The translations under genes and the position numbers were made by a program. From Ananas comosus (taxonomy: Eukaryota; Streptophyta; Magnoliopsida; Poales; Bromeliaceae), in assembly GCF_001540865.1 (NCBI RefSeq), contig NC_033640.1, positions 5,786,166 through 5,850,165 on the forward strand: a stretch of DNA of 64,000 nucleotides, in the 5' to 3' direction. This document shows positions 34,433-47,042 of the stretch, in pieces (the first letter of the stretch is position 1; each line of letters begins with the position of its first letter). The notes under the pieces were generated by a model. That model saw nothing but the letters and a program-made list of their open reading frames with translations. It was not told where the DNA came from and did not search any database.

Positions 34433-35217
34433 AGCCCAATCACCATTTTCACTATCTCTTTTTGTTCGATCTTTATATTAAAGAGCTCTTCATTAACTAG
34501 CTCTAGTCTATAGTTCATAACCCTTTGTACATATACAATCGAGTCTTGCTCTTCCTTTTTCTTTCATTCTAAGCTTTGTAAAAATTCTTTTTCGCTATCA
34601 CTATTTGATCCTTCTTCAACATCGTTGTCGACGTTGTCTTCCAATGTAGAAGTGAATTCGTCTCTTCACTGTCCATATTATAGACTAAGATGGTTCTACA
34701 TACTTCTTGCCAGAAGTTCTTTGTTTCCTCATAGATCTCCTTTTCTAACTCTTCAAATTCGATTTTTGAATTTACATAGACTTTTTTATTAGGAGGAAGA
34801 GGAGAATCCACATATTTTCTAAATTTTGTACCCTCAGCAATCTTTCGTATCGGGACGGCCGTGCCTTCCATTGCTTCGATTACGAAGTCCTCAATTAAAA
34901 CTGCCTCCCTCTCTTTCTGTACATACTCTTCTAGGGAATCAATATACTTTTCGAGCTCTATTTTCTTAGATTTATATGGTCCTAGATCTACGGGCCTCTT
35001 GATCTTATTTTTCTTAATTACTTTTTGATTAGATAAGGCTAGAGGTTTATATGGTTTGGAAGATGATGAAAACTGACCCTCAAGTGACATCGGCTGCACC
35101 TCTGGATTTAGAGGGCCTCGCTATATAATTTTCGATGTTTTTTTTCAATTGTTTGAGCATTTTCGAGTGTTCTTACTAATAAAGGTGTCCAAAAACTCTG
35201 GACGAAAGGGATGACCT
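34433..35217 (-). pseudogene. Tat-type element gag-region fragment
   Basis: 34569-35099 is open for 176 codons, rich in Lys and Glu (PYKSKKIELEKYIDSLEEYV, FEELEKEIYEETKNFW). No named domain is recognised; its position between zinc-knuckle gag and upstream gag (48.1 kb) and the same strand suggest it is part of the old element's gag or leader. Confidence 0.55.
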
Positions 35218-35390
35218 GTAATATACCGAAACCTCGGTAAACGAATATCGAACTTTAGTCAAAATGACCAAAGTGCGAGGTTGGTACGCTTCGGAAAGGC
35301 CGAAGGCGTCGAAAGGAGCAAAAGTGCATTATAGGGGATCTTCGAGAGCTAGAGAATCAAAAATCTGTAAACTGCAGCTTTTGAGCTCTC

Positions 35391-35680
35391 GGGGACCGGT
35401 CCCTGGTGGGAGAGACCAGTCCCCGTACGCGTAATGGGCTAGGCAGAAAACTCTGCGCGCAGCCTAGCTCTCGGGGACCGGTCGCTGGTGGGACAGACCG
35501 GTCCCCGTAGGTGTAAAAATTATGAATTGGCTAAGTATTGAAAAACTAGCTCTCGGGGACCGGTCCTTGGCGGGAGAGACCGGTCCCCGTGCGCGTAAAA
35601 TCCCAGAATTGAGGAAAATTGGCTAAGTCCCTAGAGTTAAGCTCTCAGGGACCGGTCCCTACAAGAGAGACCGGTCCCCG
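35391..35680 (+). repeat. Array of paired GGGGACCGGTCCC palindromes in solo LTR C
   Basis: Four units start at about 35391, 35473, 35554 and 35647 (spacing 81-93 bp). Each unit is CTCTCGGGGACCGGTCC, a short spacer, then GAGACCGGTCCCCG, so every unit contains two ACCGGT palindromes and can itself fold into a hairpin. Confidence 0.92.
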
Positions 35681-36837
35681 CGCCCGAAAAGTGTCCAGTC
35701 TGGGCTGTGTGAGAGGCAACAAGTTGAGGGGCTTAATTGCAATTATGCATCATGTGGGTTATGTAAAGGGGTATGAGAGCTCTTTTCTCTCATTTCTCTC
35801 CCTCTCACACACTTATGTATATCTTTCTCTCTCTAGAAGAAGGAGAAGGAGGAGAAGTTGGAGGAGTTGGAGGCTAAGGAGTGGATCACCATCTTCTTCT
35901 TCCTCCCTAGCATAAGAAAAAGGAAAGCTTTGAGGTAAGCTTTGCCCCCTCTCATGGTAGAACCCTAAGTAGGGTTTTGATTGATCTAAGAATGGTTTTG
36001 TTGGGATTTGTAGAGGATTATAAGCTTTCTTTTGCTTATGGTCGAGATCAAAACAAGAGTTTTGTATGTATTTGATGCTAGGGCACCAAATTGGGGCATT
36101 TGCATGCGAGGGTACCAAAGTCAAATTGACCCTCTAGAAGCCTAATTGGGGGTATTTCCGACGCGTTGGTGCGCTTGGTTTGATGTTACGAAAAGCCTAT
36201 GCGAAGATATTGACAAAAGGATCGATTTTCGTACAAATTGCTGTAGCAAGCGGAATAGGAGTTCGAAAATTTCGAGAAATTAACCGTAGCACCCTAGCAA
36301 GTCTACGAGGTGGGTGGTGCTCTCCAAACTCCTTGAAATTCTTTCTATGTCTAATGTGTCACTCATTGAGCATACATATATGTATTGTTACATGCATTTT
36401 AGGGTGAATGAGATGATGTTTATGTGAATGTTGCATGTTGTGAGTACAATTGCATTATGAGATGGTTGAGAACCTAAGAACCCTATATATGCATGAGATG
36501 TAACATAAAAACCTAGTTGAGGTAAGAGGACAAATGTGACACTATGACATGTAGATCGAGTGGCATTAGTAAATGCAAGGATGACACTAGAGTTAGTGTG
36601 TGACATCAAGAAAACAAGTGTGGCATAAAGAACAACAAAAGCTAGAGTTAGCAACCCGTGTGGCATAAAGAACACTAGAGTTAGTGTAATGACATGATTG
36701 AGAAATAAAGAATGCAAAGAACTTGAGATTGAGACACAATGACATACAACCTTAGAGTTAAGGGTAATTTGTGCATAATTCTCTTATAGTTAAGGAACGG
36801 ATTGAATTGGACATCCTTAGAGTTAAGGATTGGATCA

Positions 36838-36842
36838 TACTC
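36838..36842. repeat. Target site duplication TACTC, left, of element D
   Basis: TACTC directly before TGTCACGCC; the same five bases follow the other LTR at 47240-47244. A perfect match supports a single intact insertion. Confidence 0.93.
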
Positions 36843-39348
36843 TGTCACGCCCCGGGGCTCAGCGGAAGCCTACCCGGCACGTGTCCAGACCCGCCATACG
36901 TCTAAAACATATAAGGCGTCTACAAAATTTCCAATAATTAAAATAGTAATACAAAGAGATCTAGTGATATCAGAGCATTTTACAACTAGTGCTAAAACAA
37001 AGAAAAGAACATAAAGCTGATAATCCACTAATAAAGGCATAAAGTAAATACAATAGGAGCCCCATAACGAGTGCTAAGTGAAGTACAAGGTGGTTTCTCT
37101 ATACATGACACAAAACCTCTCCCTCTATCAAAATACAAAAAGGGGGAGTAACCACCTAGCGCAAAAGAACTCTACACGAGCTAGCTAAGCGACACCTTTG
37201 CCGCGATCCCATGCCTCCGCCGGCGCCGAAGGCTCTGAAAGGAAAACATAGAAACAGGGGCGTGAGAACTATTAAATAATAGTTCCTAGTGGGCAATTAC
37301 TGACTTCAGTGAAATGCATCACTTGGCCCGGGACTATAAAAGAGGGTCAGCGTACAACTATAACAAAAGCGATAAATGCACTGTAGATAAATAAATAAAC
37401 GAGTACCCAATAATTATGATATCTCTACTTAGCATGATTTGCATAAGTAAGAAAGCAACTACTAGATATATACACATGAATACCCAACATGTAATGCATG
37501 AATATGCAACTACTCAAAGTCCACGATGTAATAGAAAAGATGTCATTGTTTACTATTCTAGTCAATGTTCATTTGTCACTTTATCTGTTTAAAGTTCAGC
37601 TCTGATAAGGCCCACTCGAAGGCTATCTGGCATAAGACCCACCCGAGGGCTGTCTGGCTTTACCCTGCCTAATGGCCCCGTGGTAGTCAACATCCCGACC
37701 CTCGGAATGAGCCTTTCCCACGGCAATCCACTTCGGCGCCCAATCCCGCATGACGAACGTATCGCAATGGCCAACTCCGGAGTGCCGGCTTGTAGGGAGC
37801 GACCCTCACAAGCATGTGCGAATGAGCACAATGGCAAGCATGCTATCAGTATGTCATAAGTACCAAGTCCTCATGTTTACAACATGGAATATGTCACAAC
37901 TCTCTCATAGGCCTTTCTCTATGTCATCCTGTCTAAAACATGAAAATAATAGATGCCCATGGCCTATCTCTATGTCTCAATAAAATAGTCTCATAATGTG
38001 CTAGTCTAAGTGCCCCTTTATGACACTTTCGTTTACTAAGTCCAAGCTTAACCCAAAGGTTCATCAATGCTTAATTAAGTCATTCTAAACACATAGAACA
38101 TGATTCTAAACGACTAGCATGAGCACTACCCAAATGCATGCATCAACACCCACAATGCTCTACTATATAGAGTGAAAATTTCCTTATACATAACACATGC
38201 ATTCTAGGGGTTCTAAAATTCACATAAATTCCCTTTAGCATAGATTTGCATTTAAAAAAATAGTAAACGGAAGGTTTAGAAAGCTTAGGGGCCATTTCGC
38301 CCCGTTTTCATGAAGCCAAACCTACCGATGACAACGAAACTTTCGTTTGCTCCAACGAAGGCGTCCTCTAGCCTCCTAGTACCCTAGAGGTATAAAAACA
38401 AGTGTCACATGAACCAAACGAACAATACTTAGCTCAATCATTAAGCTAATCAAGCATAGGTGAGGAAAACTCACCTCTAGTGCAAAAATCTCCTCTAAAG
38501 CTTCAAAAGGGAGTTAGGATCCTTCCAATCCAAGCCAAAGGAAGATTCTAATCCCAACAATCTAGCCTCAAAAGCCCTAGATTCAAAATGCCCAAAAATA
38601 AGCCCTAAACCTCATTCTAGGGTTTAATTCCAAAAATATCATCAAGGCTAGGAATTTAGAGGAAAGAACAAGTCATTTACCTCTAAAATGCTCCAATCCA
38701 AGCTCTAAACCTTCAAAGTCCAAAGATCTCTCCTCCACCAAGCCTCAAATCCAAGCTTCTAGCTCCATCAATGGTGGAAAAGCATAAAAGAGAAAAGGAA
38801 AAGGATTAATCCACCGAAAATCCAACTAAAACGGAGATCAAATCCAAGTGGAGCAAGATGGAGCTCCTCTCACCTTCTCCTCATTTGGTTCTAGCACAAA
38901 AAAAGCCCTAAGGGGCGTGGGTGCTGTTATAAGAAGTCCACAATCGCGAAAAACCCCCTGCAGTTCAAACTGCACGAAATCAGCCTCCTTGTACCGGTAC
39001 ACGGGTCCTTGTACCGGTACAAGACCCACGAAAAGCCAAACCCGAGGCTTGGGTTGCGGGGTTCTGCGGCCCTGTACCGGTACAAGTCCGGTGGCTGTAC
39101 CGGTACAACCATCAACCTTGTACCGGTACAGCCACAGCCTTGTACTGGTACAAGCCTTGCTGAGGGCTACCCGAGAGCTGACCAACTTCCAATTTTTTTG
39201 GATTTTGGTACACAGCTTTAAACCACAATTCTCGGGATACGTGCCATAGGTCAGAATACAGTCAACGACCCACCAGAAAATCTAGAAAAGCTCGACACAT
39301 AGATCAAACACTCAAACCTCGCAATTTGCAAAGGTCCAGTGTGTTACA
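36843..39348 (-). repeat. 3' LTR of element D (left)
   Basis: 2506 bp. In plus coordinates it starts TGTCACGCCCCGGGGC and ends GTCCAGTGTGTTACA. It contains a conserved block at 37774-37830 and the palindrome array 38991-39151. No gene; the 82-codon frame at 37589-37837 is discussed in the findings. Confidence 0.95.
38991..39151 (-). repeat. GTACCGGTAC palindrome array in the 3' LTR of D
   Basis: Perfect GTACCGGTAC at 38991, 39011, 39074, 39097 and 39120, plus GTACTGGTAC at 39142. Most have CTT/TT before and AAG/CA after, which lengthens the palindrome to TTGTACCGGTACAA in several. Confidence 0.95.
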
Positions 39349-39360
39349 TTCACCCCTCCT
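39349..39360 (-). promoter_or_regulatory. Polypurine tract of element D
   Basis: Minus strand AGGAGGGGTGAA directly before the 3' LTR TGTAACAC. It primes plus-strand DNA synthesis in LTR retrotransposons. Confidence 0.9.
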
Positions 39361-39401
39361 AAAAAGGAGTTTCGTCCGCGAAACTCAAAATGCGACGTAC
39401 C

Positions 39402-41495
39402 TCAAGACTCCACCTGAGAAAGGTGAGGGTAGCGCTCCTGCAAAGCGCTGTCCAGCTCCCACGTAGCCTCTCGCTCCTCGTGGTTGCTCCAAAGAACCTT
39501 CACATACGGAATGTCCCGATTCCGCAGCTTCTTTATTTCGCGAGCTAAGATCTTCACAGGTTGCTCCTCAAAGCTCAAGTCCTCATGCAACTCCAAAGGT
39601 GTAGCATCCAATACATGAGTCGGGTCGAAGATGTACTTCCGAAGGACCGATACATGAAAGACGTTATGCACGCCCGATAGGTTCGGTGGTAGAGCAAGTC
39701 TATACGCTACCGGGCCTACATGCTCCAAAATCTCATACGTTCCAATGAAATGGGGGCTCAACTTTCCCCGAATCCCAAATCTCTTTATTCCTCTAGTCGG
39801 CGAGACTTTTAAGAAGACATGGTCTCCAACTTGGAACTCTAAGTCCCACCGCCGTCGATCAGCGTAGCTCCTCTGTCTACTCTGCGCCGTCAAAAGTCGC
39901 TCCCGAGCGATGCGAACTTTGTCCTCAGCTTCCTTGAGCACATCAGGGTCTAAAGCCAGTCTCTCGTCAACTTCACTCCAATGAAGCGGCGATCTACACT
40001 TCCGTCCATAAAGTGCTTCGAAGGGCGTGATCTTGATGGTTGCTTGATAACTATTGTTATAAGCAAACTCCACCATAGGTAGATGCTGCGACCATCCTCC
40101 CTGGAAGTCTATCACACATGCCTGGAGCATATCCTCTAAGGTCTGAATAGTGCGCTCCGACTGTCCATCACTCTGCGGGTGAAAAGCAGTGCTGAAGTCC
40201 AATCGAGTGCCAAGGGCATCCTGCAGACTTCTCCAAAAGTGAGACACAAACCGGGTGTCTCGATCAGATACAATCGAAGTAGGCACTCCGTGAAGCCGCA
40301 CAATCTCATCAAGATACACTTGTGCGAGCTTTTCCCCGGTCCAAGTAGTATGAATAGGCACGAAGTGCGCCGACTTCGTCAACCTATCTACGATCACCCA
40401 AATAGCATCGTGCCCTGCTTGCGAGCGAGGCAATTCTGTCACGAAGTCCATGATGATCTTCTCCCACTTCCACACAGGAATAGGTAAACTCTGAAGCTTC
40501 CTTGCAGGAACTCGGTGTTCCGTTTTCACTTGTTGGCAAGTTAGACATCTAGCAACGAACTCGCAAACATCCTTTTTCATCCTGGGCCACCAATAGAGCA
40601 ACTTTAAGTCCTTATACATCTTAGTGCCACCCGGATGTATGGCATAGGGCGCCCGGTGCGCTTCTTGAAGAATGTCTTCTTTGATTCCCGAATCCGCCGG
40701 AGCACATAGTCGTCCTCGAAAACGCATCAACCCTTGGTCATCCACAAGGAACTCGCCGGTGCAACCATCAATAATTTTTTCTCTAATCTTTTGCAATCCC
40801 TTATCGGTGACTTGCTTTTCTTTGATTCTATCCAGCAATGTAGGTTGCACTACTAAAGTCATCAGTCTCAAAGGTGTATCGGGAGCCACCACCTCCAATT
40901 CCAACCGCCTCATCTGCTCGAACAACGGCGGTTGAGTCACGACATGCATCGCTAAGTTTTCCATCGATTTCCTACTTAGCGCATCCGCCACCACGTTAGC
41001 CTTGCCCGGGTGGTAGAGAATAGTAAGATCATAATCCTTGAGTAGCTCCAACCATCTGCGCTGTCTCAAGTTTAACTCATTCTGAGTGAATAAGTACTTT
41101 AAGCTCTTGTGATTCGTATATACTTCGCATCGCTCGCCGTAAAGATAGTGGCGCCATAGCTTCAAAGCAAAGACTACGGCCGCCAACTCCAAGTCATGAG
41201 TAGGATAGTTCCTTTCATACTCCTTCAGTTGGCGAGAAGCATACGCGATCACCTTGCCATCCTGCAGCAATACACAGCCCAAACCATTAAGTGAAGCATC
41301 ACTATAAACCACATACCCTGCTCCAGCTACTGGTAGGGTCAAGATCGGGGCGGTCGTCAATCTTTGCTTCAACTCTCGGAAGCTTTGCTCGCACGCATCA
41401 TTCCAAATGAACTTGACTCCTTTATGCGTGAGCCTCGTGAGGGGAGTAGATAACCTTGCAAATCCCTCAACAAACCGTCTATAGTAGCCGGCCAA
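39402..41495 (-). CDS. Element D pol: RNase H, integrase and chromodomain (open, 697 codons)
   Basis: Domains in order: RT thumb ([20 protein letters not shown], 1-45); RNase H ([21 protein letters not shown], then [18 protein letters not shown]); integrase zinc finger ([19 protein letters not shown]); core with [23 protein letters not shown] and [13 protein letters not shown] giving D, D, E; GPY/F part ([10 protein letters not shown]); chromodomain near the end ([18 protein letters not shown]). The RNase H third acidic site reads Y-T-N-H instead of Y-T-D-H, a likely loss of a catalytic Asp. The start is a break, not a real start; upstream RT lies in other frames. Integrase looks intact. Confidence 0.92.
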   Translation of the reverse strand: MAGYYRRFVEGFARLSTPLTRLTHKGVKFIWNDACEQSFRELKQRLTTAPILTLPVAGAGYVVYSDASLNGLGCVLLQDGKVIAYASRQLKEYERNYPTHDLELAAVVFALKLWRHYLYGERCEVYTNHKSLKYLFTQNELNLRQRRWLELLKDYDLTILYHPGKANVVADALSRKSMENLAMHVVTQPPLFEQMRRLELEVVAPDTPLRLMTLVVQPTLLDRIKEKQVTDKGLQKIREKIIDGCTGEFLVDDQGLMRFRGRLCAPADSGIKEDILQEAHRAPYAIHPGGTKMYKDLKLLYWWPRMKKDVCEFVARCLTCQQVKTEHRVPARKLQSLPIPVWKWEKIIMDFVTELPRSQAGHDAIWVIVDRLTKSAHFVPIHTTWTGEKLAQVYLDEIVRLHGVPTSIVSDRDTRFVSHFWRSLQDALGTRLDFSTAFHPQSDGQSERTIQTLEDMLQACVIDFQGGWSQHLPMVEFAYNNSYQATIKITPFEALYGRKCRSPLHWSEVDERLALDPDVLKEAEDKVRIARERLLTAQSRQRSYADRRRWDLEFQVGDHVFLKVSPTRGIKRFGIRGKLSPHFIGTYEILEHVGPVAYRLALPPNLSGVHNVFHVSVLRKYIFDPTHVLDATPLELHEDLSFEEQPVKILAREIKKLRNRDIPYVKVLWSNHEEREATWELDSALQERYPHLSQVES

Positions 41496-42054
41496 GCCAA
41501 GAAGCTCCGTATCTCCGTGACGCTCGTCGGCCTCGGCTAATCCTTGATTGCTTCAATTTTCTTAGGATCCACGGCTATACCCGATCCAGAAATCAAGTGT
41601 CCAAGGAAGGATACCTCTCAAAGCCAAAATTCATATTTCTTCAACTTGGCATAAAGCTCCTTTTTCCGAAGTACTTGGAGTACGATTCTCAAATGCTCCT
41701 CGTGATCTGCACACTTCGAGAGTAGACCAAAATGTCGTCGATGAACACCACGACGAACCTGTCTAGATAAGGCTTGAAAATACGGTTCATTAAATCCATA
41801 AAAGCTGCTGGGGCATTAGTAAGCCCAAACGGCATAACTGTGAACTCATAGTGTCCATACCGTGTCCTGAAAGCCGTCTTTGAAACGTCCTCGGGCTTAA
41901 TCTTTAACTTGTGGTATCCCGACTGTAAGTCTATCTTGGAATACACACATGATCCCTGAAGCTGATCAAATAAGTCGTCAATCCTCGGCAACGGATACTT
42001 ATTCTTAATCGTGACTTTATTAAGTTCACGATAATCCACACATAGGCGAAGCGA
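41496..42054 (-). pseudogene. Element D reverse transcriptase, broken
   Basis: 41689-42039 encodes [48 protein letters not shown] and [13 protein letters not shown] (catalytic F-I-D-D intact). A TGA at 42052-42054 replaces the expected Gly codon before it, and a frame break follows near 41715, after which the sequence reads [20 protein letters not shown] before another stop near 41618. Confidence 0.9.
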
Positions 42055-42588
42055 TCAGTCCTTTTTCTTGACGAACAAAACTGGCGCTCCCCAAGGCGAG
42101 ACGCTCGGCCGAATGAAGCCTCTGTCCAGAAGATCCTGTAGCTGTGCCCTCAGCTCCTTCAACTCCGCCGGTGCCATCCTATAGGGTGCTTTTGAGATTG
42201 GGGTAGTCCCAGGGACGAGCTCTACCACAAACTCAATCTCCCTATCAGGAGGCATACCCGGTAGCTCAGCTGGAAACACATCCTGAAACTCCCGCACTAC
42301 CGGGATATCCTCAATCCTAGGGGTATCACCGTCGCCTCTCAACACAACACTAGCCAAGTAGGCTACACAACCCCTGCTGATCAGCTGCCTAGCTCGAGAC
42401 GAGCTGATCGTCATTGCGAAGAGCGAACTCTGGCATCCTCTGAAAATCACCACAACTTTCCCCGGTTCTCTAAAAGTAACCGTGCGATTCTTCCAGTCAA
42501 TTGTGGCGTAATACTTAGTCAGCCAATCCATACCCAAGACCACATCGAACTCCCCCAACTTGCGCAAGGCTAGCAAGTCCACGGGCAT
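42055..42588 (-). pseudogene. Element D protease C-terminal part and RT start
   Basis: Encodes LGEFDVVLGMDWLTKYYATI (end of the retropepsin fold), then IPVVREFQDVFPAELPGMPP, ISKAPYRMAPAELKELRAQL and GFIRPSVSPWGAPVLFVKKK (RT fingers). It is separated from the protease active site by a frame break and a TAG near 42690. Confidence 0.88.
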
Positions 42589-44246
42589 AATTCAATCCCC
42601 TATCCGCACAGGGCAGCTGGGGCAGAACTCTCGAATATCAAGGGTGTGGTCGGGTACTACAACCTGTCCTGGATGCAATAATGGAACTAACTAGATGCCA
42701 TGCAACTCGGCGAATAGCCGATTTATGATGAATGTGATGCACCGGTATCAAATAATGCACGAACTCTAATGCCATCAAGTAAAATGATACCTGCAACCAC
42801 ATCCCTGGCTGTCGCCGCCTCCTCGGTCTGAGCGGCATACATGCGGCCAGTCGGGGCCTGGCGTGATCCCTCACTCTGACGCTGGACGGGTGGCCGCCCA
42901 GGCTGGTACTGTGCCGATGGAGTCCCCTGGCTAGTGGCTGGTAAAGCCGGTGCTGAAGCAGTCGACGGTGCTGGTGAAAAACTCCTCGGGCACTCGGTCC
43001 GCACGTGGCCCTCCTGGCCACACTGGAAGCACCTGCCCGCCCGCTGTGGACACTGCGGTGGGTGATGAGGACCACCACAGATCACACACGGGAAGGGCCG
43101 GCGTCGATGAGATCCTCCGCGCTGAGGTGCCGGGCCACGCTCACGCTGCTGGCTCCTGGGGTGCTTCGGCGGCCTCCTAGAGTGCGTCTGGCCCGCACCC
43201 TCCGCCGCAGGCCTCTTGGCCTTACCCCTATCCAAGCCATCTCGCCGCTCCTGCATCTCTGCCGCGCCGCTCTCCACAATGAGCGCGCGATCCACCACCT
43301 CCCGGTAGGTTTGGAGGTTAGAGGATTGCACGAACCGAAAGATAGATGGTCTCAACCCTCGCTCGAAGATGCGGGCCTTATCCTCGTCGTCCCGCACGAC
43401 GAAAGGCACGCAATGCAGAAGCCGAGAAAACTCTCTCTCGTACTCGGCTACGATGCGATCTCCCTGGCGCAAGCTGCGCAGATCCTGCTCCATCTTCCTT
43501 TTGACGCTCGTCGGGAAGTAATGCGCCAAGAGAAGTTCCTTGAAGCTCGTCCAAGTAATAGCTGCCAAGTCAGTGTTGGGGTGCTCCTGGAGATCCAACC
43601 ACCAGCGGTAGGCCTCGCCGTCCAAGTGGTGAGTGGCGAGCCAAACTCGATCCCTCTCCTCCACGAAGGTGTCGCGGAAGAGCTTCTCCATATGCATCAA
43701 CCACTTCTCCACGATCCAGTAGTCGACCTTCCCGCCGTCGAAAACTCGGGGACTGCACCTCCTGAACTCATTGAGACGCTCCATCAGTCTGTCTCGCTCC
43801 GCCCCCTCGACCAAGGTAGGGAATGCAGCTCCCACCGGGGGACTTTGCACGGGTGGTGCCACCAAAACCTCCTCCTGGGGTGCGGCCACAGGTGCCGCAC
43901 GCGAAGAACTGGGCGTGGGGGATGGCGCTCTCGGTGCAATGTCCACAACGGGTGCTGGCGGTGTAGGGCCCTGCGTCTCCCTAGAAGCTGCTGCTTGCTG
44001 CAGGAGTAAGTCCTCCAGGCGCTTCATCCACGCCTCCTGTCGGCGCGCTGCCTCGGTCTGCTGTCGGGCCGCCTCCGCCTGCTGAGTGACTAAATCGGTG
44101 AGGGCCGCAAGCTGGCCCCTCAACTCACGGATCTCGCCAGATCTGGAGGTAGCGGAGGTCTCGACCTCCTCAAAGTTCGCCGCATTGTCCGCCCTGGCAG
44201 ATTGGGAGCGAGTAATGCGCATCGTCACTACAAAACATAAAAGCAC
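42589..44246 (-). CDS. Element D gag with start of protease
   Basis: 44246-42723 is open for 507 codons. An N-terminal coiled-coil-like part (LRGQLAALTDLVTQQAEAAR) and a Pro-rich part precede the Ty3 gag core (WLMHMEKLFRDTFVEERDRV, AITWTSFKELLLAHYFPTSV). The CCHC knuckle is CFQCGQEGHVRTEC (about residues 410-425). The frame then enters protease at VRALFDTGASHS, with the active-site D-T-G-A, and stops at 42723 after a one-base shift. The Met at 44246 is preceded by an upstream leader; an alternative Met a few codons later (MRITRSQSA) is more usual for this clade. Frames on the opposite strand here are shadows. Confidence 0.9.
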
Positions 44247-44540
44247 AAGTTAGTAAAACCCACGCTATCGCATCCCCGCTCAAAGACAATACCCAAATCA
44301 TGCGAAAGTAAGGAAGTGTTCTTCACCACTAACTCCCGATGTTACGTTGTCGGCCGCCAACGTAACCCTCCGCGAAGTTAGGAGTTATACACTTTAATTT
44401 AACTCGACTTTCTAGAGTTATCCAAGATACCCAATCAAGATACTTTCGCTTAGAAGTCGAATAGACCTCGTCTCTCACGAGCCTATTTCCTATAGTCCAA
44501 CCGGCCTAAGGTTTGCTAGGTCCACTAAGACTCAACCCTA

Positions 44541-44553
44541 GACTCTGATACCA
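44541..44553 (-). promoter_or_regulatory. Primer binding site of element D
   Basis: Minus strand TGGTATCAGAGTC, nearly matching the 3' end of initiator-Met tRNA, eight bases inside the 5' LTR at 44562. Confidence 0.92.
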
Positions 44554-45342
44554 ATTTAATCTGTCACGCCCCGGGGCTCAGCGGAAGCCTACCCGGCACG
44601 TGTCCAGACCCGCCATACGTCTAAAACATATAAGGCGTCTACAAAATTTCCAATAATTAAAATAGTAATACAAAGAGATCTAGTGATATCAGAGCATTTT
44701 ACAACTAATGCTAAAACAAAGAAGAGAACATAAAGCTGATAATCCACTAATAAAGGCATAAAGTAAATACAATAGGAGCCCCATAACGAGTGCTAAGTGA
44801 AGTACAAGGTGGTCTCTCTATACATGGCACAAAACCTCTCCTTCTCTCAAAATACAAAAAGGGGGAGTAACCACCTAGCGCAAAAGAACTCTCCACGAGC
44901 TAGCTAAGCGACACCCTTGCCGCGATCCCGTGCCTCCGCCGGCGCCGAAGGCTCTAAAAGGAAAACATAGAAATAGGGGCGTGAGAACTATTAAATAATA
45001 GTTCCCAGTGGGCAATTACTGACTTCAGTGAAATGCACCACTAGGCCCGGGACTATAAAAAATGGTCAGCGTACAACTATAACAAAAGGGATAAATGCAC
45101 TGTAGATAAATAAATAAACGAGTACCCAATAATTATGATATCTCTATTTAGCATGATTTGCATAAGTAAGAAAGCAACTACTAGATATATACACATGAAT
45201 ACCCAACATGTAATGCATGAATATGCAACTACTCAAAGTCCACGATGTAATAGAAAAGATGTCATTGTTTACTATTCTAGTCAATGTTCACTTGTCACTT
45301 TATCTGTTTAAAGTTCAGCTCTGATAAGACCCACCCGAAGGC

Positions 45343-45343
45343 N
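45343..45343. other. Single N flanked by a 183-bp duplication (assembly join)
   Basis: GCATAAGTAAGAAAGCAACT starts at 45160 and again at 45344. The sister LTR at 36843-39348 has this stretch once, so the duplication is most simply an assembly artefact. Confidence 0.88.
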
Positions 45344-46881
45344 GCATAAGTAAGAAAGCAACTACTAGATATATACACATGAATACCCAACATGTAATGC
45401 ATGAATATGCAACTACTCAAAGTCCACGATGTAATAGAAAAGATGTCATTGTTTACTATTCTAGTCAATGTTCACTTGTCACTTTATCTGTTTAAAGTTC
45501 AGCTCTGATAAGACCCACCCGAAGGCTGTCTGGCATAAGACCCACTCGAAGGCTGTCTGGCTTTACCCTGCCTAATGGCCCCGTGGTAGTCAACATTCCG
45601 ACCCTCGGAATGAGCCTTTCCCACGGCAATCCACTTCGGCGCCCAATCCCGCACGGCGAACGTATCGCAATGGCCAACTCCGGAGTGCCGGCTTGTAGGG
45701 AGCGACCCTCACAAGCATGTGCGAATGAGCACAATGGCAAGCATGCATAAGTACCAAGTCCTCATGTCTACAACATGGAATATGTCACAACTCTCTCATA
45801 GGCCTATCTCTATGTCATCCTGTCTAAAACATGAAAATAATAGGTGCCCATGGCCTATCTCTATGTCTGAATATAATAGTCTCATAATGTGCTAGTCTAA
45901 GTGCCCCTTTATGACACTTTCGTTTACTAAGTCCAAGCTTAACCCAAAGGTTCATCAATGCTTAATTAAGTCATTCTAAACACATAGAACATGATTCTAA
46001 ACGACTAGCATGAGCACTACCTAAATGCATGCATCAACACCAACAATGCTCTACTATATAGAGTGAAAATTTCCTTATACATAACACATGCATTCCAGGG
46101 GTTCTAAAATTCACATAAATTTTCTTTAGCATAGATTTGCATTTAAAAAAATAGTAAACGGAAGGTTTAGAAAGCTTAGGGGCCATTTCGCCCCGTTTTC
46201 ATGAAGCCAAACCCACCGATGACAACGAAACTCTTCGTTTGCTCCAACGAAGGCGTCCTCTAGCCTCCTAGTACCCTAGAGGTATAAAAACAAGTGTCAC
46301 ATGAACCACACGAACAATACTTAGCTCAATCATTAAGCTAATCAAGCATAGGTGAGGAAAACTCACCTCTAGTGCAAAAATCTCCTCTAAAGCTTCAAAA
46401 GGGAGTTAGGATCCTTCCAATCCAAGCCAAAGGAAGATTCTAATCCCAACAATCTAGCCTCAAAAGCCCTAAATTCAAAATGCCCAAAAATAAGCCCTAA
46501 ACCTCATTCTAGGGTTTAATTCCAAAAATATCATCAAGGCTAGGAATTTAGAGAAAAGAACAAGTCATTTACCTCTAAAATGCTCCAATCCAAGCTCTAA
46601 ACCTTCAAAGTCCAAAGATCTCTCCTCCACCAAGCCTTAAATCCAAGCTTCTAGCTCCATCAATGGTGGAAAAGTATAAAAGAGAAAAGGAAAGAGATTA
46701 ATCCACCGAAAATCCAACTAAAACGGAGATCAAATCCAAGTGGAGCAAGATAGAGCTCCTCTCACCTTCTCCTCCTCTGGTTCCAGCACAAAAAAAGCCC
46801 TAAGGGGCGTGGTGCTGTTATAAGAAGTCCACAATTGCGAAAAACCCCCTACAGTTCAAACTGCACGAAATCAGCCTCCTT

Positions 46882-47042
46882 GTACCGGTACACGGGTCCT
46901 TATACCGGTACAAGACCCACGAAAAGCCAAACCTGAGGCTCGAGTTGCGGGGTTCTGCGGCCCTGTACCGGTACAAGCCCGGTGGCTGTACCGGTACAAC
47001 CATCAACCTTGTACCGGTACAACCACAGCCTTGTACCGGTAC
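46882..47042 (-). repeat. GTACCGGTAC palindrome array in the 5' LTR of D
   Basis: Perfect words at 46882, 46965, 46988, 47011 and 47033, and a one-base variant (TATACCGGTAC) near 46901. Positions correspond to those of the left LTR, but the mutated member differs. Confidence 0.95.

Noticed and set aside
35218..35700. Palindrome arrays considered as a CRISPR-like array
   Set aside because: Units have no unique spacers, lie in LTRs of a plant genome, and each repeat is itself a palindrome; no Cas-like gene.
37589..37837. 82-codon minus-strand frame in the LTR, repeated at 45492-45740, considered as a small gene
   Set aside because: Both copies are in the two LTRs of one element, so similarity is expected. 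The shared core with B and A is reported as a finding but is not enough for a gene call.
43005..44009. A 334-codon open frame on the plus strand
   Set aside because: It lies antisense to the GC-rich gag of element D and has no domain; gag has a recognised core and zinc knuckle on the other strand.
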